Source: Amycolatopsis bullii (lineage in GTDB: Bacteria; Actinomycetota; Actinomycetes; Mycobacteriales; Pseudonocardiaceae). From it: 64,000 nt of DNA. The notes beneath the pieces were generated by a model. The model was not told the origin of the DNA. It saw nothing but the letters and a program-made list of their open reading frames with translations, and made no database searches. Shown one piece after another: positions 21,389 to 29,439 of the stretch. Position 1 is the first letter of the stretch. Every line of letters begins with the position of its first letter. Made by a program: the position numbers and the translations under genes. The stretch spans positions 62,001-126,000 of the forward strand of contig NZ_BNAW01000009.1 in NCBI RefSeq assembly GCF_014654205.1. The letters are read 5' to 3'.

Positions 21389-22831
21389 ATGTCCGACACC
21401 GATGTCCTCGTCGCCGGCGCCGGTCCGGCCGGCCTGCTGCTCGCCGCGGAGCTCGCGCTGGCCGGCGTCCGCACCACGATCGTCGAACGCCTGCCGGAAC
21501 GTCCGCCGTATTGCCGCGGCTTCAACCTGAACGCGCGGGCGCTGGACCTGCTGGCCCGCCGCGGCCTGGCCGAGGGGCTGGTGGCCGAGGGGCACCGGGT
21601 GCCGCACGCACCGGTCACCGGTCTGCCCGGCCCGCTGCTGCTCGACGGCGCGGCGACGGACCACCCGTTCTCGCTGGGCATCCCGCAGACCCGCGTCGAA
21701 GAGGTCCTGGAGGCGCGGGCGCTCGAACTGGGCGTCGAAATCCTGCGCGGCCACGACCTGCGCTCGTTCACCCAGTCCGCGGACGAGGTCGCCACGACGG
21801 TCCACAACGGACGCTTCGGCCGGACGATCCGCGCACGGTTCCTCGTCGGATGCGACGGCGGCCGCAGCACGGTGCGCAAGCAGGCGGGCATCGGCTTCCC
21901 CGGCGTCGACGCACGCTGGTACGCGCTGCTCGGCGACGTCGAATGCGAGCTGCCGTACGGGCCTTCGGCGGGCCCGGACGGGCGGAGCGTGTTCGTGATC
22001 CCGCGGCCGGGCTACGTCCGGATCGTGGTCCGGGAGGACGACCCGCCGTCGGACAAGGACACGCCCGTCACGCTGGAGAGGCTGCAAGCCCAGGTGGACG
22101 CGGTCCTCGGCCGCCACGTCGAGTTGCGCGCACCCCGCTGGCTGAGCCGCTTCGGCGACGCGGCTCGCCTGGCCTCGAGGTACCGCGAAGGCCGGGTGCT
22201 CCTGGCGGGCGACGCGGCCCACATCCACCCCCCGGCGGGAGCGATCGGCGTGAACGTCGCTCTGGACGACGCGTTCAACCTGGGCTGGAAACTGGCGGCG
22301 ACGGTGCTCGGCACTGCGCCGGAAGGCCTCCTGGACACCTACCACGACGAGCGGCACGCGGCGGGCGAGCGGATCCTGGCGAACACGCGGGCGCAGGTGG
22401 CGCTGGAAGAAGCCGCCGAGGAGCCGTGGGCGGACTTGATGCGCCGGGTGGCGGCGCACCCGGCGGGGAACCGCGCACTGGCGGAGATCATCACGGGCCT
22501 GGACACGTGTTACGAGCCGGGCGGCCACCCGTGGTCCGGGCGGCTGGCTCCGGACGTGCCGCTGCTGGCCTCGGGAGCGGAGACGCACTTGGCGGCCTTG
22601 CTGCACGCCGGGCGGCCCGTGTTGCTGGATCTGACGGCCTCGGGGTCGTTCGCGGCTTGGTCCGGCGGGGTCGAGGTGGTGGCCGCGTCGAGTCTGTCTC
22701 CTTTGGACGTCGAGGCGGTGCTGCTGCGACCGGACGGTCACGTCGCCTGGGTGGGCACGCCGGACTCGGGCGACGCCGGGCTGGCGGAAGCGGTGCGCCG
22801 GTGGGTGGGGCAAGTGCCGGCGTCGGTCTGA
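21389..22831 (+). CDS. FAD-dependent aromatic/polyketide hydroxylase
   Basis: 480 residues. FAD motif GAGPAGLLLAAELALAG at residues 9-25, [20 protein letters not shown], and [29 protein letters not shown], with a C-terminal thioredoxin-like domain ending in [12 protein letters not shown] as in PgaE/RdmE/MhpA-type hydroxylases. The third motif reads AGAIGVN where most relatives have GGQGLN. Ribosome site GAGGGGAA. Encoded directly after padR and probably repressed by it. Related to the rox product but clearly divergent. The substrate may be a phenolic or a polyketide. Confidence 0.9.
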   Translation: MSDTDVLVAGAGPAGLLLAAELALAGVRTTIVERLPERPPYCRGFNLNARALDLLARRGLAEGLVAEGHRVPHAPVTGLPGPLLLDGAATDHPFSLGIPQTRVEEVLEARALELGVEILRGHDLRSFTQSADEVATTVHNGRFGRTIRARFLVGCDGGRSTVRKQAGIGFPGVDARWYALLGDVECELPYGPSAGPDGRSVFVIPRPGYVRIVVREDDPPSDKDTPVTLERLQAQVDAVLGRHVELRAPRWLSRFGDAARLASRYREGRVLLAGDAAHIHPPAGAIGVNVALDDAFNLGWKLAATVLGTAPEGLLDTYHDERHAAGERILANTRAQVALEEAAEEPWADLMRRVAAHPAGNRALAEIITGLDTCYEPGGHPWSGRLAPDVPLLASGAETHLAALLHAGRPVLLDLTASGSFAAWSGGVEVVAASSLSPLDVEAVLLRPDGHVAWVGTPDSGDAGLAEAVRRWVGQVPASV

Positions 22832-22836
22832 CGGGG

Positions 22837-23364
22837 TCAGCGCGGGCGGTCCAGGACCGCCCGCTGCTCCACCCGTCCGTCCAGGACGAACTTGCTGTGC
22901 AAGGAAAATCCCAGCTTCTCGACCACCCGGGCCGACGGCTTGTTCGCCGGCTCGTAGACCGCCAGCAGCCGATCCGTCCAGCCTGACTCGAACGCGCGGT
23001 CGCGGACCGCGGACGTCGCTTCCGTCGCGTACCCGCGGCCCCAGCCCGAGGGCGCGATCCACCAGCCCATCTCCACCGCCGGCACGCCCAGGCCCGACTC
23101 CGTCGCCGCCCGCCGCACCAGGGAGACCACTCCGTCGAACGATCCCGGCGCCGCCGACACCGCGAACCAGCCGAAGCCGTGTTCGGCCCAGTGCGCCAGC
23201 GTTGCGCGGTGCTTGGCCAGCGTGTACTCGTGGCTCCACGGCTCACCGGTACCCACGTAGCGGACCGTCTCCGGCAGCTGGGCCAACCCGAACAAGTCGT
23301 CGAAAAACGCTTCGGACCACGCGTGCAGCGTGAGCCGTTCCGTGGCGATCAACACCGGTGCCAC
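22837..23364 (-). CDS. GNAT family N-acetyltransferase (RimJ/RimL type)
   Basis: 175 residues. N-terminal LIATERLTLHAWSEAFFDDLFGLAQLPETVRYVG, then the acetyl-CoA loop in MGWWIAPSGWGRGYATEATSAVRDRAF and NKPSARVVEKLGF. This is the RimJ/L-like protein acetyltransferase pattern. One base separates its start from the stop of the regulator gene upstream, so the two are co-transcribed. Convergent with the monooxygenase gene. Confidence 0.9.
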   Translation of the reverse strand: MAPVLIATERLTLHAWSEAFFDDLFGLAQLPETVRYVGTGEPWSHEYTLAKHRATLAHWAEHGFGWFAVSAAPGSFDGVVSLVRRAATESGLGVPAVEMGWWIAPSGWGRGYATEATSAVRDRAFESGWTDRLLAVYEPANKPSARVVEKLGFSLHSKFVLDGRVEQRAVLDRPR

Positions 23365-23365
23365 C

Positions 23366-24253
23366 TTATCCGAGGAGCACGCCGATCCCGTCGAGCTGAC
23401 GCTGCAACCCGAACTCGAACGCCTCGTCGAGGTCGACGTTCTCGACGCCCGTCATCACCTCGGTCAGCGTCGGGAACCGGCCCGATTCGAGGAACCGGGT
23501 CAGCAGCGCCATGTCGGCCTCCAGGCGCTGGTCGCCCGTGATGCCCGTGTCCTGCTCGGCCTGGACCTCGAACGCGTTGCTCGCCGCGAGGCCGCCGACC
23601 CAGCCGTTGAGCGTCATGATCACCTGCAGCTTCACCCGCCGCTTCAGACCGGTTCCGGCCAGCGCGCGCAGCGACCAGTCGACCAGGCGCAAGCCCGCCG
23701 CCAGCACCGGCGGGCGGACCAGGGAGTTGAGCAGGATCGGCGCCAGCCACGGGTGACGGCGGTACGCCCGCCACTGCGCGCGGGCGGCCAGCTCGAGGCG
23801 CGGCCGCCACGGAGCCGGGCCTGGCTCCGGCAGCTCCGCCTCCCCGAGCGCGACGTCCGCCATCAGCCGCAGCAGCTCGTCCTTGTCCGGCACGTGCCGG
23901 TACAGCGCCATCGGGCCGACGCCCAGCTCGGCCGCCAGCCGCCGCATCGACAGCGCGGCCAGGCCCTCGGCGTCGGCGAGCGCGATCGCCGCGCGCACCA
24001 GGCTGTCGCGGCCCAGCGGCGGCTTGACCGGCGTCCGGTCCGCGACGACCGTGCCGCTGCCCGGCACCGCACGCACCCAGCCCTGCTCGCCCAGCGCCGA
24101 CAGCGCTTTCGCGGCCGTCGCCATCGCGACCCCCCACTCGCGGACCAGCGCCCGCGTCGACGGGACACGGTCGCCCGGCCGCAGCTCGCCCGCCGTGATC
24201 CGGCGACGCAGGTCCGCCGCGATCCGGAGGTAGGGCGCCTCGGTCACAGCCAC
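23366..24253 (-). CDS. Hybrid regulator: GntR winged helix fused to a TetR repressor
   Basis: 295 residues. Residues 8-70 form a GntR-type winged helix (YLRIAADLRRRITAGELRPGDRVPSTRALVREWGVAMATAAKALSALGEQGWVRAVPGSGTVV). Residues 80-130 form a second, TetR-type HTH (LVRAAIALADAEGLAALSMRRLAAELGVGPMALYRHVPDKDELL), followed by a TetR C-terminal ligand domain. Double-HTH proteins of this kind occur in actinobacteria but are not usual. First gene of a unit with the GNAT gene, and divergent from the DUF2306 membrane protein. Direct repeats in the shared intergenic region suit a protein with two DNA-binding heads. Confidence 0.88.
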   Translation of the reverse strand: MAVTEAPYLRIAADLRRRITAGELRPGDRVPSTRALVREWGVAMATAAKALSALGEQGWVRAVPGSGTVVADRTPVKPPLGRDSLVRAAIALADAEGLAALSMRRLAAELGVGPMALYRHVPDKDELLRLMADVALGEAELPEPGPAPWRPRLELAARAQWRAYRRHPWLAPILLNSLVRPPVLAAGLRLVDWSLRALAGTGLKRRVKLQVIMTLNGWVGGLAASNAFEVQAEQDTGITGDQRLEADMALLTRFLESGRFPTLTEVMTGVENVDLDEAFEFGLQRQLDGIGVLLG

Positions 24254-24259
24254 TCCGTA

Positions 24260-24289
24260 CTAGAACAGTTGCCGGCAGAGCCTAGAACA
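24260..24289. promoter_or_regulatory. Direct repeats before the GntR-TetR regulator
   Basis: CTAGAACA occurs at 24260-24267 and again at 24282-24289, exactly 22 bp apart (two helical turns), starting 7 bp from the regulator start codon. The same-face spacing suggests a cooperative operator. Confidence 0.5.
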
Positions 24290-24348
24290 CTTCCAGGGTA
24301 CTCCCCCAATGTCTGCACCAGAGATTGCCGGTGCGAAAGGCCGCACAA

Positions 24349-24368
24349 TACGGTCCGAATACACCGTA
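24349..24368. promoter_or_regulatory. Inverted repeat before the DUF2306 gene
   Basis: TACGGT (24349-24354) and ACCGTA (24363-24368) form perfect 6-bp arms with an 8-bp spacer, 19 bp before the ATG of the membrane protein gene. TetR-type operators often look like this; the divergent hybrid regulator is the obvious candidate binder. Confidence 0.45.
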
Positions 24369-24387
24369 CGAGAAATCAGGGGGAACC

Positions 24388-25065
24388 ATGACGACGACCG
24401 AAGTCCGCCGCTCGAAGCCGTGGGTGCGCCGCCCGTGGGTGTTCCCACTGGGGCTGCTGGTCACCGCGTTCCTGGTCTTTTCGCTGCCGCCCTACCTCGG
24501 GCTCGACCCCGCGCAGTCGCGGATCCCCGCCCCCACCGGCTGGTACTACCCGGTGCTCGTCACGCACATCGGCTTCGCGACCGTCGCCATGGTGACCTGC
24601 GCACTGCAGATCTGGCCGTGGCTGCGGCAGAAGTACCCGGCGGTGCACCGCCGCACCGGGCGCGTGTACGTCTTCGCCGGCGCGATCCCGGCGTCGATCG
24701 CCGGCTTCGTCATCGCGCTCGCCGCGCCGTTCGGCCCGGTCGGAGCCGTGTCGAACGTCCTGCTCGCGATCCTCTGGTTCGGCTGCACCGTGCAGGGCTA
24801 CCGGATGGCCCGGGCGCGCCGGTTCGGCGACCACCGGCGGTGGATGGTCCGCAGCTTCGCGCTGTGCATGTCGATCATCAGCAACCGGATCTGGGGCGTG
24901 GTCTGGGCGATGGTGCTGACACCGCAGCTGGACACGACGTTCGGCGGCAGCGAAGTCGCGCTGGGCCAGGCGATCGCCGGGATCACCACGTGGACCGGCT
25001 GGGTGCTCCCGCTGCTGGCCGCCGAGTGGTGGCTGGGCCGGGGACGGCGTCGCGCGGCGGCCTGA
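24388..25065 (+). CDS. DUF2306-type integral membrane protein
   Basis: 225 residues from ATG 24388, with AGGGGGA upstream. Several hydrophobic segments are visible (FPLGLLVTAFLVFSLPPYL; VLVTHIGFATVAMVTCALQI; VYVFAGAIPASIAGFVIALAAPF; NVLLAILWFGCTVQGY; a C-terminal WVLPLLAAEWWL). HRRTGRVYV and DHRRWMVRSFAL are the conserved cytoplasmic His-Arg motifs of this family. No established biochemical role. Divergent from the GntR-TetR regulator and probably its target. Confidence 0.78.
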   Translation: MTTTEVRRSKPWVRRPWVFPLGLLVTAFLVFSLPPYLGLDPAQSRIPAPTGWYYPVLVTHIGFATVAMVTCALQIWPWLRQKYPAVHRRTGRVYVFAGAIPASIAGFVIALAAPFGPVGAVSNVLLAILWFGCTVQGYRMARARRFGDHRRWMVRSFALCMSIISNRIWGVVWAMVLTPQLDTTFGGSEVALGQAIAGITTWTGWVLPLLAAEWWLGRGRRRAAA

Positions 25066-25101
25066 GCGACCCAGCGTGACCGGGGTAGCCCGATCAGCCT
25101 A

Positions 25102-25132
25102 TGGTCCACACCACAGTAAAAGGTCTATACCA
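25102..25132. promoter_or_regulatory. Two DasR-type (dre-like) sites upstream of the chitinase
   Basis: TGGTCCACACCA (25102-25113) and AGGTCTATACCA (25121-25132) each match 10 of 12 positions of the Streptomyces dre/chitinase repeat TGGTCTAGACCA. They lie in tandem, 19 bp centre to centre, ending 46 bp before the start codon. This points to control by a DasR-like GntR repressor released by amino-sugar phosphates. Confidence 0.65.
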
Positions 25133-25178
25133 ATGGAGACAGGTTTCCGCCGCCGCGCTTCGAGTCGTGGAGGTTCCC

Positions 25179-26135
25179 ATGCGTCTCCGTTCCCTGCTGG
25201 CCGCGCTGGCCGGTGCCACCCTGCTGAGCACCGGGGTCGCCGATGCCGCGGCCGGGTCGCCGATCCCGGTCGGTCCCTATGTCGACATGGGCGCCTGGCC
25301 GACGCCCAGCCTGTCGGCGATGTCGGCCGCGAGCGGCGTCAAGAGCTTCACGCTCGCGTTCGTCAACTCCTACGGCTGCAAGGCCAGCTGGTTCGGCGCC
25401 TACGACCCGCGCACGGCGTGGCAGCAGGACGAGATCGCGAAGATCCGCTCCGCGGGCGGCGACGTCAAGATCTCCTTCGGCGGCGCGTCCGGCATCGAAC
25501 TGGCCCAGGCGTGCAGCACGTCCGCGCAGGTCGCGGCCGAGTACGACGCCGTCGTCAAGGCCTACGGCCTCAAGTACGCCGACTTCGACATCGAAGGCGC
25601 GGCCGTCGCGGACCCGACGTCGATCGCGCGCCGCTCCCAAGCGCTGAAGACGCTTCAAGACAACAACCCGGGACTCAAGATTTCCCTGACCCTGCCGGTG
25701 CTGCCCGACGGCCTCACCGCGGACGGGCTCAACGTCGTCAAGGCCGCGAAGAACGCCGGGGTGAACCTGGACCTCGTGAACATCATGGCGATGGACTACT
25801 ACCAGGGCGCCGGCGACCAGGGCGCGAAGGCGATCTCGGCGGCCAAGGCCACACAGGCGCAGCTCAAGTCGCTCTACGGGCTGAGCGACGCGGCGGCGTG
25901 GAAGAAGGTCGGCGTCACCCCGATGATCGGCGTCAACGACTCGCAGAACGAAATCTTCTACCAGAAGGACGCGAAGGCGCTGGTGGCCTTCGCGAAGACG
26001 GTCCACCTGGGCATGCTGTCGTTCTGGGAGGCCGGCCGCGACGCCAACGCGTGCACCGGCGCGCTCTACAAGTGCACCAACGTGCCGCAGTCGAAGTACG
26101 AGTTCGCGAAGATCTTCGCCGGGTACACCGGCTGA
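25179..26135 (+). CDS. Secreted GH18 chitinase
   Basis: 318 residues. Signal peptide MRLRSLLAALAGATLLSTGVADAAA. The GH18 core shows KISFGGASG (strand 3) and the catalytic DxDxE motif in YADFDIEG (Glu139), plus the late LDLVNIMAMDYYQG (strand 6) and LGMLSFWEAGRD (strand 8). No chitin-binding or fibronectin domain is present, so this is a single-domain form. It hydrolyses chitin or related GlcNAc polymers outside the cell. Two DasR-like sites sit in its promoter. ATG 25179 has GGAGG upstream. Confidence 0.92.
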   Translation: MRLRSLLAALAGATLLSTGVADAAAGSPIPVGPYVDMGAWPTPSLSAMSAASGVKSFTLAFVNSYGCKASWFGAYDPRTAWQQDEIAKIRSAGGDVKISFGGASGIELAQACSTSAQVAAEYDAVVKAYGLKYADFDIEGAAVADPTSIARRSQALKTLQDNNPGLKISLTLPVLPDGLTADGLNVVKAAKNAGVNLDLVNIMAMDYYQGAGDQGAKAISAAKATQAQLKSLYGLSDAAAWKKVGVTPMIGVNDSQNEIFYQKDAKALVAFAKTVHLGMLSFWEAGRDANACTGALYKCTNVPQSKYEFAKIFAGYTG

Positions 26136-26136
26136 G

Positions 26137-26982
26137 TCACCACCGGGCGGCGTCCGCGAGCAGTGCGTCCCGCACCGCCGCGGACCCCGGCCGGCAGGGC
26201 CCCGCCCGGGTGACCGCGAAGAGCGTGTTGATCGGTGGCTCCTCCGGCTCCAGCAGCGCGATCAGCGCCCCCGAAGCCAGCTCGGCCGCGCAGAGGTACC
26301 TCGGCAGCACGCTGACGCCGAAGCCCGCTCGCACGCAGGCCAGGACCGCGCGCAAGTCGGGTACGACCACCGCCGGCCCCGCGGGCGGGCGGGTGCCCAG
26401 TACCGAACGCCAGTAGCGGCGGATGATCGGCAGGTCCTCCGCGTACGCCACGAGGGGCGCGGTACGCGGGTCGCCGGTGAAACCGCCCGGGCCGACCAGG
26501 ACGAACTCCTCGTCGGTCAGCGGGGTCGCCGTGAAGCCGCGGCCGCGGGGGCGGATCGTCGAGACGACCAGGTCGAAGCGCCGCTGCGTGAGGCCCGCGA
26601 GGAGGTCGTCGGCCAGGCCGAACGTCACGCGCAGCTCGAGACCGGACGCGACCAGACCCGCCAGCGCGGGCAGGACCCGCTCGGCCGTCAGCTCGGCGGG
26701 CCCGGCCAGGTGCACCGGTGCGGCGAACGGGTCAGCCTCACCGACGGTCACCGAAGCGAGCGCGTCGATGTGCGGGGCGATCCGGGCGGCGAGGTCGTCG
26801 GCGGCCGAGGTCGGGGTGACGCCGCGGGCGCGCCGGACGAACAGTTGCCGGCCGAGCTGCTCCTCCAGGGCTCTGACCTGCGCGGTCACCGTCGGCTGGG
26901 AGAGTCCCAGTGACGGCGCCGCGCCGGTCAGCGAGCCGGCCCGGTGGACGGCCAGGAACGTGCGCAGCAGGTCGAGGTCCAG
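26137..26982 (-). CDS. LysR family transcriptional regulator, apparent CTG start
   Basis: The complete LysR HTH (LDLDLLRTFLAVHRAGSLTGAAPSLGLSQPTVTAQVRALEEQLG) is present only if translation begins upstream of the first ATG (26889). In this frame a stop lies nine bases before LDLDLL, and no ATG, GTG or TTG occurs between. CTG at 26982 has GAGGA five bases upstream and overlaps the end of the DUF427 gene, giving 281 residues. The effector domain ends IALLEPEEPPINTLFAVTRAG. The target is unknown; the DUF427 gene upstream is co-directional. Stops converge with the chitinase gene. Confidence 0.8.
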   Translation of the reverse strand: MDLDLLRTFLAVHRAGSLTGAAPSLGLSQPTVTAQVRALEEQLGRQLFVRRARGVTPTSAADDLAARIAPHIDALASVTVGEADPFAAPVHLAGPAELTAERVLPALAGLVASGLELRVTFGLADDLLAGLTQRRFDLVVSTIRPRGRGFTATPLTDEEFVLVGPGGFTGDPRTAPLVAYAEDLPIIRRYWRSVLGTRPPAGPAVVVPDLRAVLACVRAGFGVSVLPRYLCAAELASGALIALLEPEEPPINTLFAVTRAGPCRPGSAAVRDALLADAARW

Positions 26983-26983
26983 C

Positions 26984-27361
26984 TCAGTCCTCGATCAGCT
27001 CGATCGAGTCCACCACGTTCGGGTAGAACGCGACGTGGTCCTTGATCGGCGCGACCGGGTCGTACGGCTTCTCGTACGTCCAGACCGCGTTCTCGCCCTG
27101 CACGTCACCCGCGTTGAGCGAGTAGTAGCTGGCCTCGCCCTTGTACGGGCAGTACGTCTCGTGGTCGGTCCGCTCGAGCACACTCGCGTCGACGTCCGCC
27201 AGCGGGATGTACTGGACCGCGGGGTAGGTGGATTCCTGCAGGGTGAACGCGTTGCGGCTGTCCGCGATGACGCGCCCGCCCGCCTTGACCACCACACGCG
27301 CCTTCGTCGGCTCGACGGTGATCGGGTGGTCCGGACCCGGCTGCAGAACCTTCTTCGCCAT
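26984..27361 (-). CDS. DUF427 domain protein
   Basis: 125 residues, one DUF427 domain. Visible family blocks are VVVKAGGRVIADSRNAFTLQESTYPAVQYIPLADVD, DHETYCPYKGEASYYSL, and AVWTYEKPYDPVAPIKDHVAFYP. DUF427 proteins are small beta-rich cytoplasmic proteins common in actinobacteria, without a settled function. Its stop lies next to the proposed CTG start of the LysR gene. Confidence 0.9.
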   Translation of the reverse strand: MAKKVLQPGPDHPITVEPTKARVVVKAGGRVIADSRNAFTLQESTYPAVQYIPLADVDASVLERTDHETYCPYKGEASYYSLNAGDVQGENAVWTYEKPYDPVAPIKDHVAFYPNVVDSIELIED

Positions 27362-27424
27362 CTCAGCTCCCTAAGAGTTCTGTGTTCAGTGAGCAGCGCG
27401 CCGGGCCCGGCCGATATTCCGCGA

Positions 27425-28189
27425 TCAGGGCAGGTAGTACATCGGGTTCGGCAGCTTGACCGGACGCAGCGCGTGGCCGCCTTCGAGGTCGCTGAACTGG
27501 TCGCCGAGGTTGAGGACGATCCTCGCGCCCGTCGCCTCGATGTGCGCCCGCGTGCCCGACTTGTACTGGACGGTGGTGCAGGTCAGCCCGCACGGCAGGT
27601 AGTCCGGCGCGGTCGTCTTCGGCTTGAAGAACGCGCCGGCCGGGGCGGGGAAGCCCTCGTTGGCGAGGTTCTTCAGCGACTGCGGGCCCTGGAACTCGTT
27701 GCGCCCGGTCAGGAAGTAGACCTGGACGCCGCGCTGCGCCGCCCAGTTCGCCAGCTCCAGCACCGGCTTGTTGGCGACGAACGTGCCGTTGTCGATGGCC
27801 TGCTGCTGCTTGACCGGGTCGAAGCCGAAGTCGTTGTCGGCCTCCCAGCCGTAGGTGACCTCGGACGTGTCGTCGACGTCCAGCACGATCGCCGGGTTCT
27901 TCACCCGGCCCAACGACTGCTGCAGGTAGCGCTTCGCGTCCGAGACGACCCGGTTGGTGTCCTTCGCGAACCGGCTCGTGTCGGAGTAGTGGTGCTTGCC
28001 GGCGGCGTCGACGTAGTCGCCGTAGTAGGCCTTGACGTCCAGCTTGACCTGGCCGATGTTGGCCGGTTCCTTCGAGCGGGCGGCGGTCGCGTCGTCCGAC
28101 CCGGCGAGCGCGGTCGCCCCCGAGGCGACGGTGGCGCCGATGGCCGCGGCGGCGGCGAGCTTGACGAGACTTGACCATTTTCCGGACAC
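27425..28189 (-). CDS. Secreted HAD-superfamily acid phosphatase
   Basis: 254 residues from GTG 28189, with GGAGGG six bases upstream. Signal peptide MSGKWSSLVKLAAAAAIGATVASGATALAG. HAD motif I is IVLDVDDTSE (D104, D106), motif II is in VYFLTGRNEF, and the late IVLNLGDQFSD supplies motif IV-type acids. This is the class B/HAD acid phosphatase-like family of actinomycetes, which releases phosphate outside the cell. The frame is open further upstream, but the signal peptide and ribosome site fix the start. Confidence 0.88.
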   Translation of the reverse strand: MSGKWSSLVKLAAAAAIGATVASGATALAGSDDATAARSKEPANIGQVKLDVKAYYGDYVDAAGKHHYSDTSRFAKDTNRVVSDAKRYLQQSLGRVKNPAIVLDVDDTSEVTYGWEADNDFGFDPVKQQQAIDNGTFVANKPVLELANWAAQRGVQVYFLTGRNEFQGPQSLKNLANEGFPAPAGAFFKPKTTAPDYLPCGLTCTTVQYKSGTRAHIEATGARIVLNLGDQFSDLEGGHALRPVKLPNPMYYLP

Positions 28190-28271
28190 GGCGAACCCTC
28201 CAGTGGAACTTTGACGACCCGGGGAACCTACGTCACGTTCACCGGGAGTTCCACCCCTCGAAAGTTTCTGT

Positions 28272-29438
28272 TCACGTGATGCGTTCGGCACGGCAGAAGA
28301 ACGCGACGGGCGACCGCCCGATCCGCGTCAGCACCACCGAGGCCTCCGCGCCACCACGGGGTTTCAGCCGTCGCCGCAGCGCGTCCGGATCGACGTCGAG
28401 GCCGCGCACCAGGATTTCCAGCCGTCCGACGTCGTGCCGCTTGAGGACCGCCTTCAGCGCCTTCTCGGTGTACGGCCCGTGTTCGAGGACGCGGAACGCG
28501 CGCACGCCCGGTGGCGGCGCGTCGCCGGTCAGGTACGCGATGCGGTCGTCCAGCTGCCACAACCCGTGCCGCGCCGCGTAGTGGCGGACCAGCCCGGCGC
28601 GGACGACGGCGCCGTCGGGGTCGACGATCCACTCCCCCGGCTCCCGCGTGGGCAGTTCGTCCGGATCCGCGTCGGTGACCGTCCACTGTGTCCCGTCCGA
28701 GCGCAGCACGGTCGCCCGGCGGCTGACGCCGGTGCCCAGGCCCCGCCAGAGGCAGGATTCCCGGACCTGGCCGTCCAGGGACACGAGTTCGACCTCTTCG
28801 GCCCACGGCGTCAGCGTGAAGTCGAGGCCGGGGGCGCACTTGATCGCCAGCGGACGACCCGGGCAGGCCTCGACCAGCCCGTCCAGGGGCGGGGCGAAGT
28901 CGGCGGGTTTCCACGCCCGGCGGCCGGCGGAGTCGCGCCGCGCCGGGTCGGCGACGACCACCCCGGACCGGCTGGCCGGACGCAGGGCGTCGGCACGCGC
29001 GAGTCCGAACGCGACACCGGCCGCCGTTCCGTTGTGCCGGGCCATTTCCAGCCGGACGGGATCCACATCGGACCCGATCGTGCGACGCGCGACCCGGGCG
29101 ATTTCGACGAGGTCCGCGCCCACCGAGCAGGTGACGTCGTGGACGTCGAGGCCCGCCAGCCGCCGAGCCCGGTGCCGCGCGACGATCGACGCACTCGCCT
29201 GCTGGAGCGCGTCGGAGGTGAACAGCCAGTCCACCCCGGACAGCTTGCCGACGGCTTTCCGCCGCAGCTGCACGGTTTCCAGGACGGCGGCCGCGTGCTC
29301 CTCGCCCACCAGGCGGCGCACCTGCGCCACGGACTTGATCGGGTCGGTCAGCGGCCACGCCGAAACCTCGGCGAGCGCCGCCACCCCCGCGCCGGAGCGC
29401 AGGTAGGCGACGTCGCCGAGGCTGAACGAATACCCCAA
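28272..29438 (-). CDS. Class I SAM methyltransferase with THUMP-like domain
   Basis: 388 residues. SAM-binding core: DVTCSVGADLVEIARVARRTIGSDVDPVRLEMARHN (motif I and acidic loop), then SGVVVADPARRDSAGRR, an NPPY-like motif position. The C-terminal part (from about 300) carries the THUMP-like segment RFRVLEHGPYTEKALKAVLKRHDVGRLEILVRGLDVDPDALRRRLKPRG. Such proteins are annotated as putative RNA or metabolite methyltransferases. One base separates it from the methyltransferase gene upstream, so they are co-transcribed. Confidence 0.85.
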   Translation of the reverse strand: MGYSFSLGDVAYLRSGAGVAALAEVSAWPLTDPIKSVAQVRRLVGEEHAAAVLETVQLRRKAVGKLSGVDWLFTSDALQQASASIVARHRARRLAGLDVHDVTCSVGADLVEIARVARRTIGSDVDPVRLEMARHNGTAAGVAFGLARADALRPASRSGVVVADPARRDSAGRRAWKPADFAPPLDGLVEACPGRPLAIKCAPGLDFTLTPWAEEVELVSLDGQVRESCLWRGLGTGVSRRATVLRSDGTQWTVTDADPDELPTREPGEWIVDPDGAVVRAGLVRHYAARHGLWQLDDRIAYLTGDAPPPGVRAFRVLEHGPYTEKALKAVLKRHDVGRLEILVRGLDVDPDALRRRLKPRGGAEASVVLTRIGRSPVAFFCRAERIT

Positions 29439-29439
29439 C

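Noticed and set aside
27398..27412. Palindrome GCCGGGCCCGGC after the acid phosphatase gene
   Set aside because: Pure G/C palindrome without a loop or T tract; expected by chance at this base composition.
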